Shown piece by piece: positions 55,860-64,000 of a stretch of DNA of 64,000 bases. The DNA lies in NCBI RefSeq assembly GCF_900230185.1, contig NZ_OCSR01000001.1, forward strand, positions 1,302,001 through 1,366,000. The letters run 5' to 3'. How positions within the stretch are numbered: the stretch's first letter is position 1; every line of letters starts with the position of its first letter. The notes under the pieces are model-generated. The model saw only the letters and a program-made list of their open reading frames with translations, made no database searches and had not been told where the DNA came from. This DNA is from Burkholderia sp. OK233 (GTDB lineage Bacteria > Pseudomonadota > Gammaproteobacteria > Burkholderiales > Burkholderiaceae). The position numbers and the translations under genes are program-made.

Positions 55860-56753
55860 TCAGTGGAATGAGCCGATGCGTTTCAGATCGCTGAAGTTCA
55901 TCCAGATGAAAAACGCGCGGCCGACGACATTCTTATCCGGCGCAAAACCCCAGTAACGGCTATCCGCGCTGTTATCGCGGTTGTCGCCCATCATGAAGTA
56001 ATTGCCCGGCGGCACTTTGCAGATCACACCGCGTGCGTTGTACGTGCAGTTATCGCGATACGGATAATCTTCCGCGCCGACGATGAACGGCGGCACCGCC
56101 GGGTTGTTCAGAATCGCGTTCTTCCGGCCGCCGAGATCTTCTTCGAATTGCTTCGCGTAGCCGAGGCGCTCTTCGTCGAGGTAGTCAGGCAGCGGCGTTT
56201 CCGGTACCGGCTTGCCGTTGATCGTCAGTTGCTTGTCCTGATAAGCAACGGTGTCGCCAGGCAGGCCGATCACGCGCTTGATGTAGTCGACCGATTCGTC
56301 TTTCGGATAGCGGAACACCACGACGTCGCCACGTTCGAGCGGACGGCCTTCGGTGATTTTCGTGTTGGTGATCGGCAGACGGATGCCGTAGTCGAATTTA
56401 TTGACGAGGATGAAGTCGCCCACCAGCAGCGTCGGCACCATTGAGCCCGACGGAATCTTGAACGGCTCGATCACGAACGAGCGCACTACGAATACCACCA
56501 GAATCACCGGGAAAAAGCTCGCCGAATACTCGAGCCACCACGGTTGACGCAGCTTGTCGTCACGCAGACGGGCACGTGTTTGCGCCGCATTTTCGTCGGC
56601 GAAACGCTCGCCGACGCGTGCTTGCTGGCGGTCGAACTCAGCGACCACGGCTTCCGCCGCGCGCCGCCGTTGCGGCATGAAAACCAGTTTGTCTGCGACC
56701 CATGCGACGCCCGTCAAAATGACGAGCACAAAAAGAATCAGCGCAAAATTCAT
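55860..56753 (-). CDS. lepB: Signal peptidase I LepB
   Basis: Removes signal peptides from exported preproteins at the outer face of the inner membrane. 297 residues, with two N-terminal membrane segments (about 3-20 and 75-93). The catalytic Ser is in PSGSMVPTLLVGDF near 102, and the Lys is in DVVVFRYPKDESVDYIKRVIGLPGD. The C-terminal box GDNRDNSADSRYWGF is near 266. It lies 18 bases after lepA, forming the conserved lepA-lepB-rnc-era operon. Confidence 0.97.
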   Translation of the reverse strand: MNFALILFVLVILTGVAWVADKLVFMPQRRRAAEAVVAEFDRQQARVGERFADENAAQTRARLRDDKLRQPWWLEYSASFFPVILVVFVVRSFVIEPFKIPSGSMVPTLLVGDFILVNKFDYGIRLPITNTKITEGRPLERGDVVVFRYPKDESVDYIKRVIGLPGDTVAYQDKQLTINGKPVPETPLPDYLDEERLGYAKQFEEDLGGRKNAILNNPAVPPFIVGAEDYPYRDNCTYNARGVICKVPPGNYFMMGDNRDNSADSRYWGFAPDKNVVGRAFFIWMNFSDLKRIGSFH

Positions 56754-56771
56754 AGGGTTCCGTTGTTCGTC

Positions 56772-58565
56772 TTATTTGTCTTCGACACGCAGGATCGCGA
56801 GGAAAGCCTCTTGCGGAATCTCGACGGACCCGACTTGCTTCATTCGCTTCTTGCCTGCCTTTTGTTTCTCGAGCAGTTTCTTCTTACGGGAAATATCGCC
56901 GCCGTAGCATTTTGCCAGCACGTTCTTACGCAACGCTTTAATGTTCTCGCGCGCAATAATGTTCGAGCCGATGGTGGCCTGAATCGCAACGTCGTACATC
57001 TGGCGCGGAATCAGCTCGCGCATTTTCGCCGCCACTTCGCGACCGCGATACTGGCTTTGCGAACGGTGCACGATCACCGACAGCGCATCGACCTTGTCGC
57101 TGTTGATCAGCATGTCGACCTTCACGACGTCTGCCGCACGATATTCCTTGAACTCGTAATCCATCGACGCGTAACCGCGCGAGATCGACTTCAGACGATC
57201 GAAGAAATCGAGTACGACTTCGCCCATCGGGATTTCGTAGGTCAACTGCACCTGGCGGCCGCGATACTGCATGTTGATCTGGTTGCCACGCTTGTTTGTA
57301 CACAGCGTGATCACCGCGCCGACGTACTCTTGCGGCATGTACAGGTTCACGGTGACGATCGGCTCACGCACTTCCTCGATCTTCGACGGCTCCGGCATCT
57401 TGGCCGGATTTTCGACCATGATGGTCGTACCGTCGCGCTGCAGGACTTCGTACACTACGGTCGGCGCCGTGGTGATCAAGTCCATGTCGAACTCGCGCTC
57501 GAGACGCTCCTGCACGATCTCCATGTGCAACAGACCGAGGAAGCCGCAACGGAAACCAAACCCGAGCGCCTGAGACACTTCCGGCTCGTATTGCAGCGAG
57601 GCGTCGTTGAGCTTCAGCTTTTCCAGCGAATCGCGCAGCGCGTCGTACTGGTTTGCTTCGACCGGATAGAGGCCGGCGAAGACCTGCGGCTTCACTTCCT
57701 TGAAGCCCGGCAGCGGTTCGGCGGCCGGACGATTCACCAGCGTGACGGTGTCGCCTACCTTCGCGGCAGCCAATTCCTTGATGCCTGCGATGATGAAGCC
57801 CACTTGCCCGGCCGACAACGATTCGAGATTCTTTGACTTCGGCGTGAACACGCCGATGTGCTCAACCGGGTACTGCGCGCCGGTAGCCATCATGCGGATC
57901 TTGTCTTTCGGACGCAGCGTACCGTTCATCAGACGCACGAGCATCACGACACCGACGTAATTGTCGAACCACGAGTCGATGATCAGCGCTTGCAGCGGTG
58001 CTTCCGGATCGCCCTTAGGCGGCGGCACTTTGGCGATCAACGCTTCGATCACGTCCTCGACGCCGAGGCCGGTTTTCGCGCTGCAACGCGTCGCATCGGT
58101 TGCGTCGATACCGATCACGTCTTCGATTTCTTCGATTGCGTTCTCGGGATTCGCGGCCGGCAGGTCGATCTTGTTGAGCACCGGAATGACGTCGACGCCA
58201 AGCTCGATCGCCGTATAGCAATTGGCGACGGTTTGCGCTTCCACGCCCTGGCTTGCGTCGACGACCAGCAACGCGCCTTCACACGCGGACAGCGAGCGGC
58301 TGACTTCGTACGAGAAGTCGACGTGGCCCGGCGTGTCGATCATGTTCAGGTTGTAGATCTGCCCGTCACGGGCCTTATACGTCAGTGCGGCGGTTTGTGC
58401 CTTGATGGTGATACCGCGCTCGCGCTCGAGATCCATCGAGTCGAGCACTTGAGATTCCATCTCGCGGTCGGACAAGCCACCGCAGATCTGGATGATGCGA
58501 TCGGCGAGCGTCGACTTGCCATGGTCGATGTGCGCAATGATCGAGAAGTTACGAATATGATCCAT
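56772..58565 (-). CDS. lepA: Elongation factor 4 (LepA)
   Basis: 597-residue ribosomal back-translocase GTPase. The G domain begins [23 protein letters not shown], with DTPGHVDF and NKIDLP in place. EF-G-like domains follow, then the LepA-specific C-terminal domain ending [29 protein letters not shown]. Length and motifs are standard. It leads the lepB-rnc-era-recO-pdxJ-acpS-nagZ run. The 193 bases upstream contain two small hairpins with GAAAA loops (58624-58638 and 58646-58660). Confidence 0.98.
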   Translation of the reverse strand: MDHIRNFSIIAHIDHGKSTLADRIIQICGGLSDREMESQVLDSMDLERERGITIKAQTAALTYKARDGQIYNLNMIDTPGHVDFSYEVSRSLSACEGALLVVDASQGVEAQTVANCYTAIELGVDVIPVLNKIDLPAANPENAIEEIEDVIGIDATDATRCSAKTGLGVEDVIEALIAKVPPPKGDPEAPLQALIIDSWFDNYVGVVMLVRLMNGTLRPKDKIRMMATGAQYPVEHIGVFTPKSKNLESLSAGQVGFIIAGIKELAAAKVGDTVTLVNRPAAEPLPGFKEVKPQVFAGLYPVEANQYDALRDSLEKLKLNDASLQYEPEVSQALGFGFRCGFLGLLHMEIVQERLEREFDMDLITTAPTVVYEVLQRDGTTIMVENPAKMPEPSKIEEVREPIVTVNLYMPQEYVGAVITLCTNKRGNQINMQYRGRQVQLTYEIPMGEVVLDFFDRLKSISRGYASMDYEFKEYRAADVVKVDMLINSDKVDALSVIVHRSQSQYRGREVAAKMRELIPRQMYDVAIQATIGSNIIARENIKALRKNVLAKCYGGDISRKKKLLEKQKAGKKRMKQVGSVEIPQEAFLAILRVEDK

Positions 58566-58758
58566 TCAGTGCCGATCAAGCGAAAAAGGCGCGCTCGGAC
58601 AATAGCGGAGCACGCCTTGTAAGTAGGTGAAAAACCTATCTATTTTAGCCGAAAAGGCTATCGCCCGGCGCATCTTGCAAGGCTCGGGCGGAAAAGACGG
58701 CTCAGGAGAGGCGTGAAACGGGGTGTGAACAGCACACGTTCGCGCCTGGTTCGGACCC

Positions 58759-59034
58759 TTAACTGGATCCTGAGTGGGTCACTGCAACGCGTGCTGCGAG
58801 CGCGGCACGAACCCGCGCCACGTCAAGGTGATAGTGACACAGTTCGACGCCGTCGCAGACCAGAACCGGAACCAGCTCGTTATAACGGGCTTCCAGCAAG
58901 GGATCGGCGTCGATATCAATCACGACGACATGCGCACCGAATTCGGCCAGCAACGGCTCGAGCGCGGCGCGCATGTCGTCGCATAAGTGGCACCACGCGC
59001 GCCCGTAGAGCGTGAGTGGTGCCAACAACTTCAT
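58759..59034 (-). CDS. Glutaredoxin-like thiol protein
   Basis: 91 residues with a thioredoxin fold. The active-site motif is WCHLC near residues 14-18 (CxxC), followed by the VVVIDIDADPLL strand and the cis-Pro loop VPVLVCDG. It resembles the short glutaredoxin family (DUF836) found next to mucD and lepA in many beta-proteobacteria. A reductase role is inferred. Its ATG overlaps the mucD stop (ATGA), so translation is coupled to the periplasmic protease gene. Confidence 0.85.
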   Translation of the reverse strand: MKLLAPLTLYGRAWCHLCDDMRAALEPLLAEFGAHVVVIDIDADPLLEARYNELVPVLVCDGVELCHYHLDVARVRAALAARVAVTHSGSS

Positions 59035-60545
59035 TTCTGGGCGCTACGCGGGCGAACCGGCACGAACTGCGTGTTCTCGCCACGACGGACCAGCAACGCG
59101 ACCATCTTCTGCGAGTCGAGGTGCGCGGTCAGCTCGTCGAACTGCTTGGCGCTCGTGATATCCGTATCGCCCACACGCAGGACGATGTCGCCCTTTTGCA
59201 GTCCAACGCGCACGGCCGGGCCGTCTACCGCGTCGATCTGCACACCGTTGTGCAGCTTCAGTGCCTTCATCTGGTCAGCAGGAATATCGCTAACGGCAAG
59301 GCCCAACACGTTCGTGGCGCGCTGCTTCGGCACCGGCGGCTTTTTATCGTCCGCCTTGGCGGTCTTGTCCGGCTGCATCTCGGCAATCGTGACCGGCAGT
59401 TCACGCGTCTGACCCTTGCGCCAGATCGTAATGGTCGACTTGGTGCCCGGCTTCGTATCGCCGACCATACGCGGCAAATCCGTTGCCGTGTCGACCGAAT
59501 GGCCATTGAATTTCAGGATGATGTCGCCCGGCTGCACGCCTGCTTTGTCTGCCGGACCACCCGGTTCAACGCTGCTGACCAGCGCGCCCTGTGCCTTCGG
59601 CAGACCGAGCGAATCGGCCACGTCCTTCGTCACTTCACCGATCGCCACCGCGATCCGGCCGCGCACGACCTTGCCCGATGCCTTCAGCTGATCGGCCACG
59701 CGCATGGCCTCGTCGATCGGGATCGCGAACGAGATGCCCATGAAGCCACCGGTACGGCTGTAAATCTGCGAATTAATGCCGATCACTTCGCCCTGCATAT
59801 TGATCAGCGGACCGCCTGAATTACCCGGATTAACGGCCACGTCGGTCTGGATGAACGGCAGATAATCGCCCGTATCGCGCCCCTTGGCGCTGACGATACC
59901 GGCCGTCACCGTGTTCTCGAGACCGAACGGCGAACCGATCGCGACCACCCACTCACCCACCCGCACCTTGTTCGAGTCACCGATCGTGATGGTCGGCAAG
60001 TTGGCCGCGCTGATCTTCACGACGGCAACATCGGTCCGATCGTCCACGCCGATCAGCTTGGCCTTGAACTCGCGTTTGTCGGTGAGGGTGACGTAAATGG
60101 TGTCCGCGTCGTCCACGACGTGCGCATTGGTCATCACGTAGCCGTCCGCGGACAGAATGAAGCCTGAGCCGACGCCGCTGTTCTGTTCGGGATCGCTGTT
60201 ATCCGGCGAGTCCTGGTTGCCGCCACTGCCGCTCCCACCGTTATCGCCGCCACGTGGCGTGCCAGGCGATTGCGGCGACTGCGGCAACGGGATGCCGAAG
60301 AAGCGCCGGAAAAACTCCGACATGTCTCCGTCGTCCATGCCTGGCGGCAACCCGCCACGGGCACCGCTGTTCGACACGCGTGTGGTCGTGCGAATGTTGA
60401 CGACTGCCGGGCCGACCTTGTCGACAAGGTCAGTAAAGTCGGGCAGATTGGCTGCGGGAGCGGCCGACGCCGTGTGCGGCACGAGCGGCAAACAGGCCGC
60501 TACCACCGCGGCCGCGAGGAATTTGCGCACCGAGAAAGTCGTCAT
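59031..60545 (-). CDS. mucD: DegP/MucD-type periplasmic serine protease-chaperone
   Basis: 504 residues. A Sec signal peptide ends ASAAPA near residue 31. The trypsin-like domain has the catalytic triad His (TNAHVVDDAD), Asp (RTDVAVVKI) and Ser (NPGNSGGPL). Two PDZ domains follow (PGGPADKAGVQPGDIIL near 325; RVGLQKGDIVLRVG near 455). A Gly/Ser/Asn-rich loop occupies about residues 95-125. It degrades misfolded periplasmic proteins and belongs to the RpoE stress operon (rpoE-rseA-rseB-mucD). Confidence 0.95.
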   Translation of the reverse strand: MTTFSVRKFLAAAVVAACLPLVPHTASAAPAANLPDFTDLVDKVGPAVVNIRTTTRVSNSGARGGLPPGMDDGDMSEFFRRFFGIPLPQSPQSPGTPRGGDNGGSGSGGNQDSPDNSDPEQNSGVGSGFILSADGYVMTNAHVVDDADTIYVTLTDKREFKAKLIGVDDRTDVAVVKISAANLPTITIGDSNKVRVGEWVVAIGSPFGLENTVTAGIVSAKGRDTGDYLPFIQTDVAVNPGNSGGPLINMQGEVIGINSQIYSRTGGFMGISFAIPIDEAMRVADQLKASGKVVRGRIAVAIGEVTKDVADSLGLPKAQGALVSSVEPGGPADKAGVQPGDIILKFNGHSVDTATDLPRMVGDTKPGTKSTITIWRKGQTRELPVTIAEMQPDKTAKADDKKPPVPKQRATNVLGLAVSDIPADQMKALKLHNGVQIDAVDGPAVRVGLQKGDIVLRVGDTDITSAKQFDELTAHLDSQKMVALLVRRGENTQFVPVRPRSAQK

Positions 60546-60582
60546 ATCTTAGCAAGCCGAGGGATTCGTGTGATTCGGAGGA

Positions 60583-61626
60583 TTACTTCGGAGCTTTATA
60601 TTCTATGGCAGACGCAAATTGCTGCAATGTGGTCTGGGGCACTTCACCAAGCAGAGTAATCCAGAAGTCGCCGCGCCGCTTAACCAGTACGTGCGTGGCG
60701 CCGCTACTGCCCGCGCCTTCCTTGCGGGTATTGTTCTCGACCGGCTCGACGAATACCGAAATGGCCGCGAGACCATCGGAGAATACAGCCTGATCAACCG
60801 GAATGGTCGGCTGGCCGGCGTCACGCGCGGCCATAGGACGGCGAAGCTCGCGAATCTTGCGGAAGCCCGGTACCGTCGGCGTGATCTGCCAGCCTTGCGC
60901 AGCCATATCGACCGGCTCGACCGGCGGACGCACTACCGTCCAACCGGTCGTATTACGAATGCCGTTGACAATGGCGGTCTTGTCGACCGGCACGCCGATG
61001 CGAATCTGCGAAAACGACAACTGCTCGAGCACCTGGCCGTTCGGGTCAAGCGTTTGCGCACGCAGCAGCAGGCCGGTCTTCTTGTCGGCCCACAGCTTGT
61101 AGGCAAAACGGTATGCGTCTTTCGGGTCGAGTTCGATCACCTGGCTGTCGATACCCGCAACGCGGTCGTCGCCGAGCAGCTTCGGTTCGTACACCGACAG
61201 CACCTGGTCGCCGCTTACAGCCAGCAGCGCAGGAAACGAATCTTTGTTCTGGCGCTTCTCGACCACGCACAGATGCCGCTCAGGCACGAACGTGTAGAGA
61301 TCTTCGTTGTGGCGAAGCATTTTGCGCGGCTTGCCATCGAGGCTTTCGAGTTGCTCGAATTCGCCGTCAGTACGGGTCGCGTAGTGCGCGATCCGCGACG
61401 TCTGAACGAAATTGCCGCGCTGATAGACGAACGCGCCCTCGTAGTTCTGCTGCTGGGCGGCCTGATGAATTCGATCGAGCAGCTCCGCGGCCGTGCGACG
61501 GGCGACGAGTGGATCGTCGGTTTGTGCAAAGACCCGCGGCGTAGCGGACAACAATACGGCTGCGCAGAACAGAAATGCCGGCAGCCGCCCCCAGATAGTC
61601 GTTTTATTCAACCGCGGAGTCTGCAT
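60583..61626 (-). CDS. rseB: Sigma-E regulatory protein RseB/MucB
   Basis: A 347-residue periplasmic sensor that binds RseA and shields it from proteolysis. A signal peptide precedes residue 36 (ending RVFAQ). The LolA/LolB-like domain follows (QQQNYEGAFVYQRGNFVQTSRIAHY near 57-81), then the C-terminal RseA-binding domain ending LQQFASAIEYKAPK. The frame begins TTG-ATG, and the ATG at 61626 is used. It lies 4 bases after the rseA stop. Confidence 0.92.
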   Translation of the reverse strand: MQTPRLNKTTIWGRLPAFLFCAAVLLSATPRVFAQTDDPLVARRTAAELLDRIHQAAQQQNYEGAFVYQRGNFVQTSRIAHYATRTDGEFEQLESLDGKPRKMLRHNEDLYTFVPERHLCVVEKRQNKDSFPALLAVSGDQVLSVYEPKLLGDDRVAGIDSQVIELDPKDAYRFAYKLWADKKTGLLLRAQTLDPNGQVLEQLSFSQIRIGVPVDKTAIVNGIRNTTGWTVVRPPVEPVDMAAQGWQITPTVPGFRKIRELRRPMAARDAGQPTIPVDQAVFSDGLAAISVFVEPVENNTRKEGAGSSGATHVLVKRRGDFWITLLGEVPQTTLQQFASAIEYKAPK

Positions 61627-61630
61627 CAAA

Positions 61631-62269
61631 CTATTGGCCTTGCGTAGAAACGGCGGCAGCGCGAATCAGCGGCATCGAGCCCGGCATGACCGGTTGTTGC
61701 GCGAATTGCTGGTGAGCTTCCAGATACTGATCGAGACTGGCGTCACGAATGATGTTGGCGTCTTGCGCGACCGGCTGGAGCGTAGCGGCCGGCACCGACG
61801 CCATGGCCACACGTTGTAGCGAATCGCCATGCGACTGGGTCGACGCGACTTGCGCCACACCCGGACCGCCCGGCACGCCTTGCAGTTGCGGCACGACGAT
61901 CCACGTCAGCGTGGCAGCGGCGGCGGCGACAGCAAAGGCCGGCACAACGCGGCGGCGCAGCGCCAGCAAACGGCGCGCGACCGGCATTGCGGCAGGCGCG
62001 AGCACGTGCGGCTCATTGTCGAAACGTGCGGCAAAACCGTTCAGGAACGCGCTGCTCGCCGCTGGGCTGACCGCCAGATCGTCGGAACGCAGGGCGTCGC
62101 CGATCAGGTGATAGCACGACCATGCCGCACGACCTTCGCCGTCCAGTTCGGAAACAAACGTGTTCAGATGCTCTTCGCCGAACAGCTCACCGTCGACAAA
62201 AGCGGACAGACGCTCGCCGCGCGAGCTGGCTTGCGATTGCATCGAGACCGACCCCATGATGCTCCCCAT
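61631..62269 (-). CDS. rseA: Anti-sigma-E factor RseA/MucA
   Basis: About 212 residues. An N-terminal cytosolic sigma-binding domain (GERLSAFVDGELFGEEHLNTFVSEL...AWSCYHLIGDALRS) is followed by a single membrane helix near 110-128 (VVPAFAVAAAAATLTWIVV) and a periplasmic tail. It holds RpoE inactive until stress-triggered proteolysis. The open frame reaches 62434, overlapping rpoE. The ATG at 62269 is used, and the ATG at 62257 has a better Shine-Dalgarno (GGGGAG, four bases upstream) and is a fair alternative. The gene sits 70 bases after rpoE. Confidence 0.9.
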   Translation of the reverse strand: MGSIMGSVSMQSQASSRGERLSAFVDGELFGEEHLNTFVSELDGEGRAAWSCYHLIGDALRSDDLAVSPAASSAFLNGFAARFDNEPHVLAPAAMPVARRLLALRRRVVPAFAVAAAAATLTWIVVPQLQGVPGGPGVAQVASTQSHGDSLQRVAMASVPAATLQPVAQDANIIRDASLDQYLEAHQQFAQQPVMPGSMPLIRAAAVSTQGQ

Positions 62270-62339
62270 CTTACAAATACCCCGTAGTGACACCACTAAT
62301 CCAGATATTGCATCCGCGCCCCGTCCGGCGGGCTGGCGT

Positions 62340-62939
62340 TTACCAGCGCTTGCCTTCAGGTGTGTCAAGCAACGGACGCAATTTTGCCGCAATGGCTTCG
62401 CGAGCGCGGAAAATTCGTGATCTGACTGTGCCAATTGGGCAACTCATCATCTCAGCGATTTCCTCGTAACTCAAACCCTCAATTTCACGAAGAGTAATGG
62501 CGGTGCGCAACTCTTCCGGTAAAACCGCCATCGCAGCATTGACCGTCTCAGCGATCTGCTTGCTCATCAACATCGACTCAGGCGTGTTGATATCCCTTAG
62601 TTGGTCAGCGTCCGAGAAAGTTTCAGCTTCTTCAGCATCTGCTTCGGTCGAAGTCGGTGCGCGCCGCCCTTGGGTCGCAAGGTAGTTCTTTGCCGTATTG
62701 ACCGCAATCCGGTACAACCACGTATAAAAAGCCGATTCACCGCGAAACTGCGGCAACGCCCGGTACGCCTTGATAAAGGCGTCCTGAGCGACGTCTTCCA
62801 CTTCGGCGGGGTCCCGCACGAGACGGGAGATCAGCCGGAGAATCTTGCGGTGGTATTTGGAGACCAGAAGCTCGAACGCGGCCTTGTCGCCCTTCTGGAC
62901 GCGCTCGACCAGCACCTGATCAATTTCTTTTTCGCTCAC
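62340..62939 (-). CDS. rpoE: RNA polymerase sigma factor RpoE (AlgU-like)
   Basis: A 199-residue ECF sigma factor for envelope stress. The GTG start encodes MSEKEIDQVLVERVQKGDK. Region 2 has LRLISRLVRDPAEVEDVAQDAFIKAYRAL (the -10-binding region), and region 4 has LREIEGLSYEEIAEMMSCPIGTVRSRIFRAREAI (the -35-binding helix-turn-helix). It is followed by its regulators rseA and rseB and by mucD. Four 9-base repeats lie about 70-100 bases upstream. The Shine-Dalgarno is weak. Confidence 0.97.
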   Translation of the reverse strand: MSEKEIDQVLVERVQKGDKAAFELLVSKYHRKILRLISRLVRDPAEVEDVAQDAFIKAYRALPQFRGESAFYTWLYRIAVNTAKNYLATQGRRAPTSTEADAEEAETFSDADQLRDINTPESMLMSKQIAETVNAAMAVLPEELRTAITLREIEGLSYEEIAEMMSCPIGTVRSRIFRAREAIAAKLRPLLDTPEGKRW

Positions 62940-62979
62940 CTGATAAATCCGTTAACTATGGGGCGCATGGCGGGGGACC

Positions 62980-62985
62980 ATTGTA
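62980..62985 (-). promoter_or_regulatory. Possible -10 element upstream of rpoE
   Basis: TACAAT on the minus strand, 40 bases before the rpoE GTG. No good -35 hexamer lies at the usual distance. The 9-base repeats begin ~20 bases upstream and could bind an activator. Confidence 0.35.
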
Positions 62986-63006
62986 GCGTCCCCATCATCG
63001 CGGCAC

Positions 63007-63042
63007 GTTACTCCGGTAACAGCGGTTACAGTCGTTACAGTC
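63007..63042. repeat. Four 9-bp tandem repeats upstream of rpoE
   Basis: On the plus strand: GTTACTCCG, GTAACAGCG, GTTACAGTC and GTTACAGTC in exact 9-base phase, the last two identical. They end at the stop of the upstream YgfX-like gene. Confidence 0.7.
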
Positions 63043-63526
63043 AGGCACCGGCGCCACGCCGGCCCAGCACGGCCAGCTCCCGGAAAACGGATGCAGGAAG
63101 CGCGTCAGCAGCGATAAGCAGCGTGCGGGAGCGCCCACGATCCGGCGCCAGCGCCAGAACGAGCAAGCGACCGCTCCATTGCGCACAGCCGGCAATGCGG
63201 CCCTGCGTCAGCAAATTGCCGGCCCGGTTCCAGGCGGACAATCCGTCCGGGCCGATTTTCAGCGCGACGGGCTGCGCATGCTCATGCTTTACCGCACAGA
63301 GCGTCAACAGTGCCCATACGGCAAGCGTCAACGGAACCGCCTGCCAGGCGCCCAGATGCGACGCGAAGCAGGTATAGGCGGCCCCAGTCGCCATCAGGAC
63401 GAACACCCCCAAAGCGGCGCGCATGGCGACGGAGCGCCGCAACATAATCCGCTGCGACGCTGCGTCGGGCGTTGCCGATTCGAGGGAAACCGCCGGGCAA
63501 GCCGGCGTTTTCGACTGGCGTGTCAC
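63041..63526 (-). CDS. YgfX-like small membrane protein
   Basis: 161 residues. The N-terminal ~30 residues are polar. A basic stretch (MLRRSVAMR) and two close membrane helices (about 36-55 and 63-82) come next, followed by a small soluble domain with DGLSAWNRAG...AQWSGRLLVLAL and a Gly/Ala-rich end. Two helices plus a small beta domain resemble the YgfX/CptA inner-membrane family, but the match is weak. The gene starts a few bases after the fabF stop and runs up to the rpoE promoter. Start is GTG 63526 or TTG 63529; neither has a good Shine-Dalgarno. Confidence 0.6.
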   Translation of the reverse strand: MTRQSKTPACPAVSLESATPDAASQRIMLRRSVAMRAALGVFVLMATGAAYTCFASHLGAWQAVPLTLAVWALLTLCAVKHEHAQPVALKIGPDGLSAWNRAGNLLTQGRIAGCAQWSGRLLVLALAPDRGRSRTLLIAADALPASVFRELAVLGRRGAGA

Positions 63527-63533
63527 CAAGCGA

Positions 63534-64000
63534 TCAGGCGCGCTTGAAGACCAGCGTGCCGTTCGTGCCGCCGAACCCGAACGAGTTCTTCAGCGCGACG
63601 TCGATCTTCATCTCCCGCGCGGTGTTGGCGCAGTAATCGAGATCGCAGGCCGGATCCTGATTGAAGATGTTGATCGTCGGCGGCGACACCTGATGATGCA
63701 CGGCGAGCACGGTGAACACGGATTCCAGACCGCCGGCGCCGCCCAACAGGTGACCTGTCATCGACTTGGTCGAATTCACGACCATGTCTTTGGCGTGGTC
63801 GCCGAAAGCGCGCTTGATGCCAGTGGTTTCAGCCAGGTCGCCCAGCGGCGTTGACGTGCCGTGCGCGTTCAGGTAGTTCACCTGATCCGAATTGATGCCC
63901 GCGTTCTTCAAGGCGGCCAGCATGCAGCGGCGCGCGCCGTCGCCATCTTCCAGCGGAGCGGTCATGTGATAGGCGTCGCCGCTCATCCCGTAGCCGCTGA
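63534..64000 (-). CDS. fabF: 3-oxoacyl-[acyl-carrier-protein] synthase II FabF, C-terminal fragment
   Basis: The C-terminal ~155 residues of the elongating condensing enzyme of fatty-acid synthesis. Visible: GYGMSGDAYHMTAP at the window edge, the first catalytic His in NAHGTSTPLGD, the active-site Lys in NSTKSMTGHLLGGAGGLE together with the second His, and the final NSFGFGGTNGTLVFKR. The N-terminal part with the nucleophile Cys lies beyond the window. Its stop is a few bases from the YgfX-like gene start. Confidence 0.96.
   Translation of the reverse strand, partial: SGYGMSGDAYHMTAPLEDGDGARRCMLAALKNAGINSDQVNYLNAHGTSTPLGDLAETTGIKRAFGDHAKDMVVNSTKSMTGHLLGGAGGLESVFTVLAVHHQVSPPTINIFNQDPACDLDYCANTAREMKIDVALKNSFGFGGTNGTLVFKRA

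Overview
This is a GC-rich chromosomal window from a Burkholderiaceae beta-proteobacterium, most likely Burkholderia or Paraburkholderia. That placement is inferred from protein character and gene order (rpoE-rseA-rseB-mucD-lepA-lepB-rnc-era-recO-pdxJ-acpS-nagZ; ftsH-folP-glmM; carAB-greA). It could not be tested by database search. Nearly all of the window is core housekeeping sequence, densely packed and mostly on the minus strand.

Layout. 1-3.3 kb: the phosphate-uptake operon pstSCA(B), with tandem Pho boxes ahead of pstS. 3.5-8.6 kb: rlmE, ftsH, folP, glmM. 8.8-15.4 kb: yhbY, then carA-carB-greA and a small membrane protein; carA has a long leader. 15.6-22 kb: an MFS transporter, the lytic transglycosylase mltD, gloB, then methyltransferase-rnhA-dnaQ-tRNA-Val on the plus strand. 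22-32 kb: two fused ABC exporters, membrane proteins, a GT4 glycosyltransferase, and otsBA for trehalose. 32.4-34.6 kb: a copper-delivery trio for cytochrome oxidase (SCO1, PCuAC, CtaG-like). 34.6-39 kb: the most accessory-looking part, with a 10-copy GAGCC microsatellite, unknown envelope proteins, and a decayed partial copy of tRNA-Cys. 39.1-42.7 kb: a tRNA-Gly/Gly/Cys operon, pgsA, uvrC. 42.8-45.8 kb: a complete group II intron carrying an RT/maturase/HNH protein, inserted between divergent uvrC and earP. 45.9-50.1 kb: earP-efp, then csbD behind a sigma-54-type promoter, then an orphan NtrC-type regulator. 50.3-64 kb: the long stress and essential cluster from fabF (cut by the window end) and rpoE down to nagZ.

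How the parts work together. EarP rhamnosylates EF-P at Arg32, and that Arg is present. RpoE with RseA, RseB and MucD forms an envelope-stress circuit. PstSCAB imports phosphate under apparent PhoB control. OtsA and OtsB make trehalose. SCO1, PCuAC and CtaG feed copper to terminal oxidases.

The points most worth following up are: the group II intron, with an unusually long 5' part, a 61-codon ORF behind a near-perfect Shine-Dalgarno, and a tandem hairpin block; the tRNA-Cys duplication that looks like an island scar; the sigma-54 promoter/csbD/NtrC-type regulator arrangement; and several structured leaders (rnc, rpoE, efp, carA). No CRISPR array, rRNA, phage or toxin-antitoxin locus was seen.
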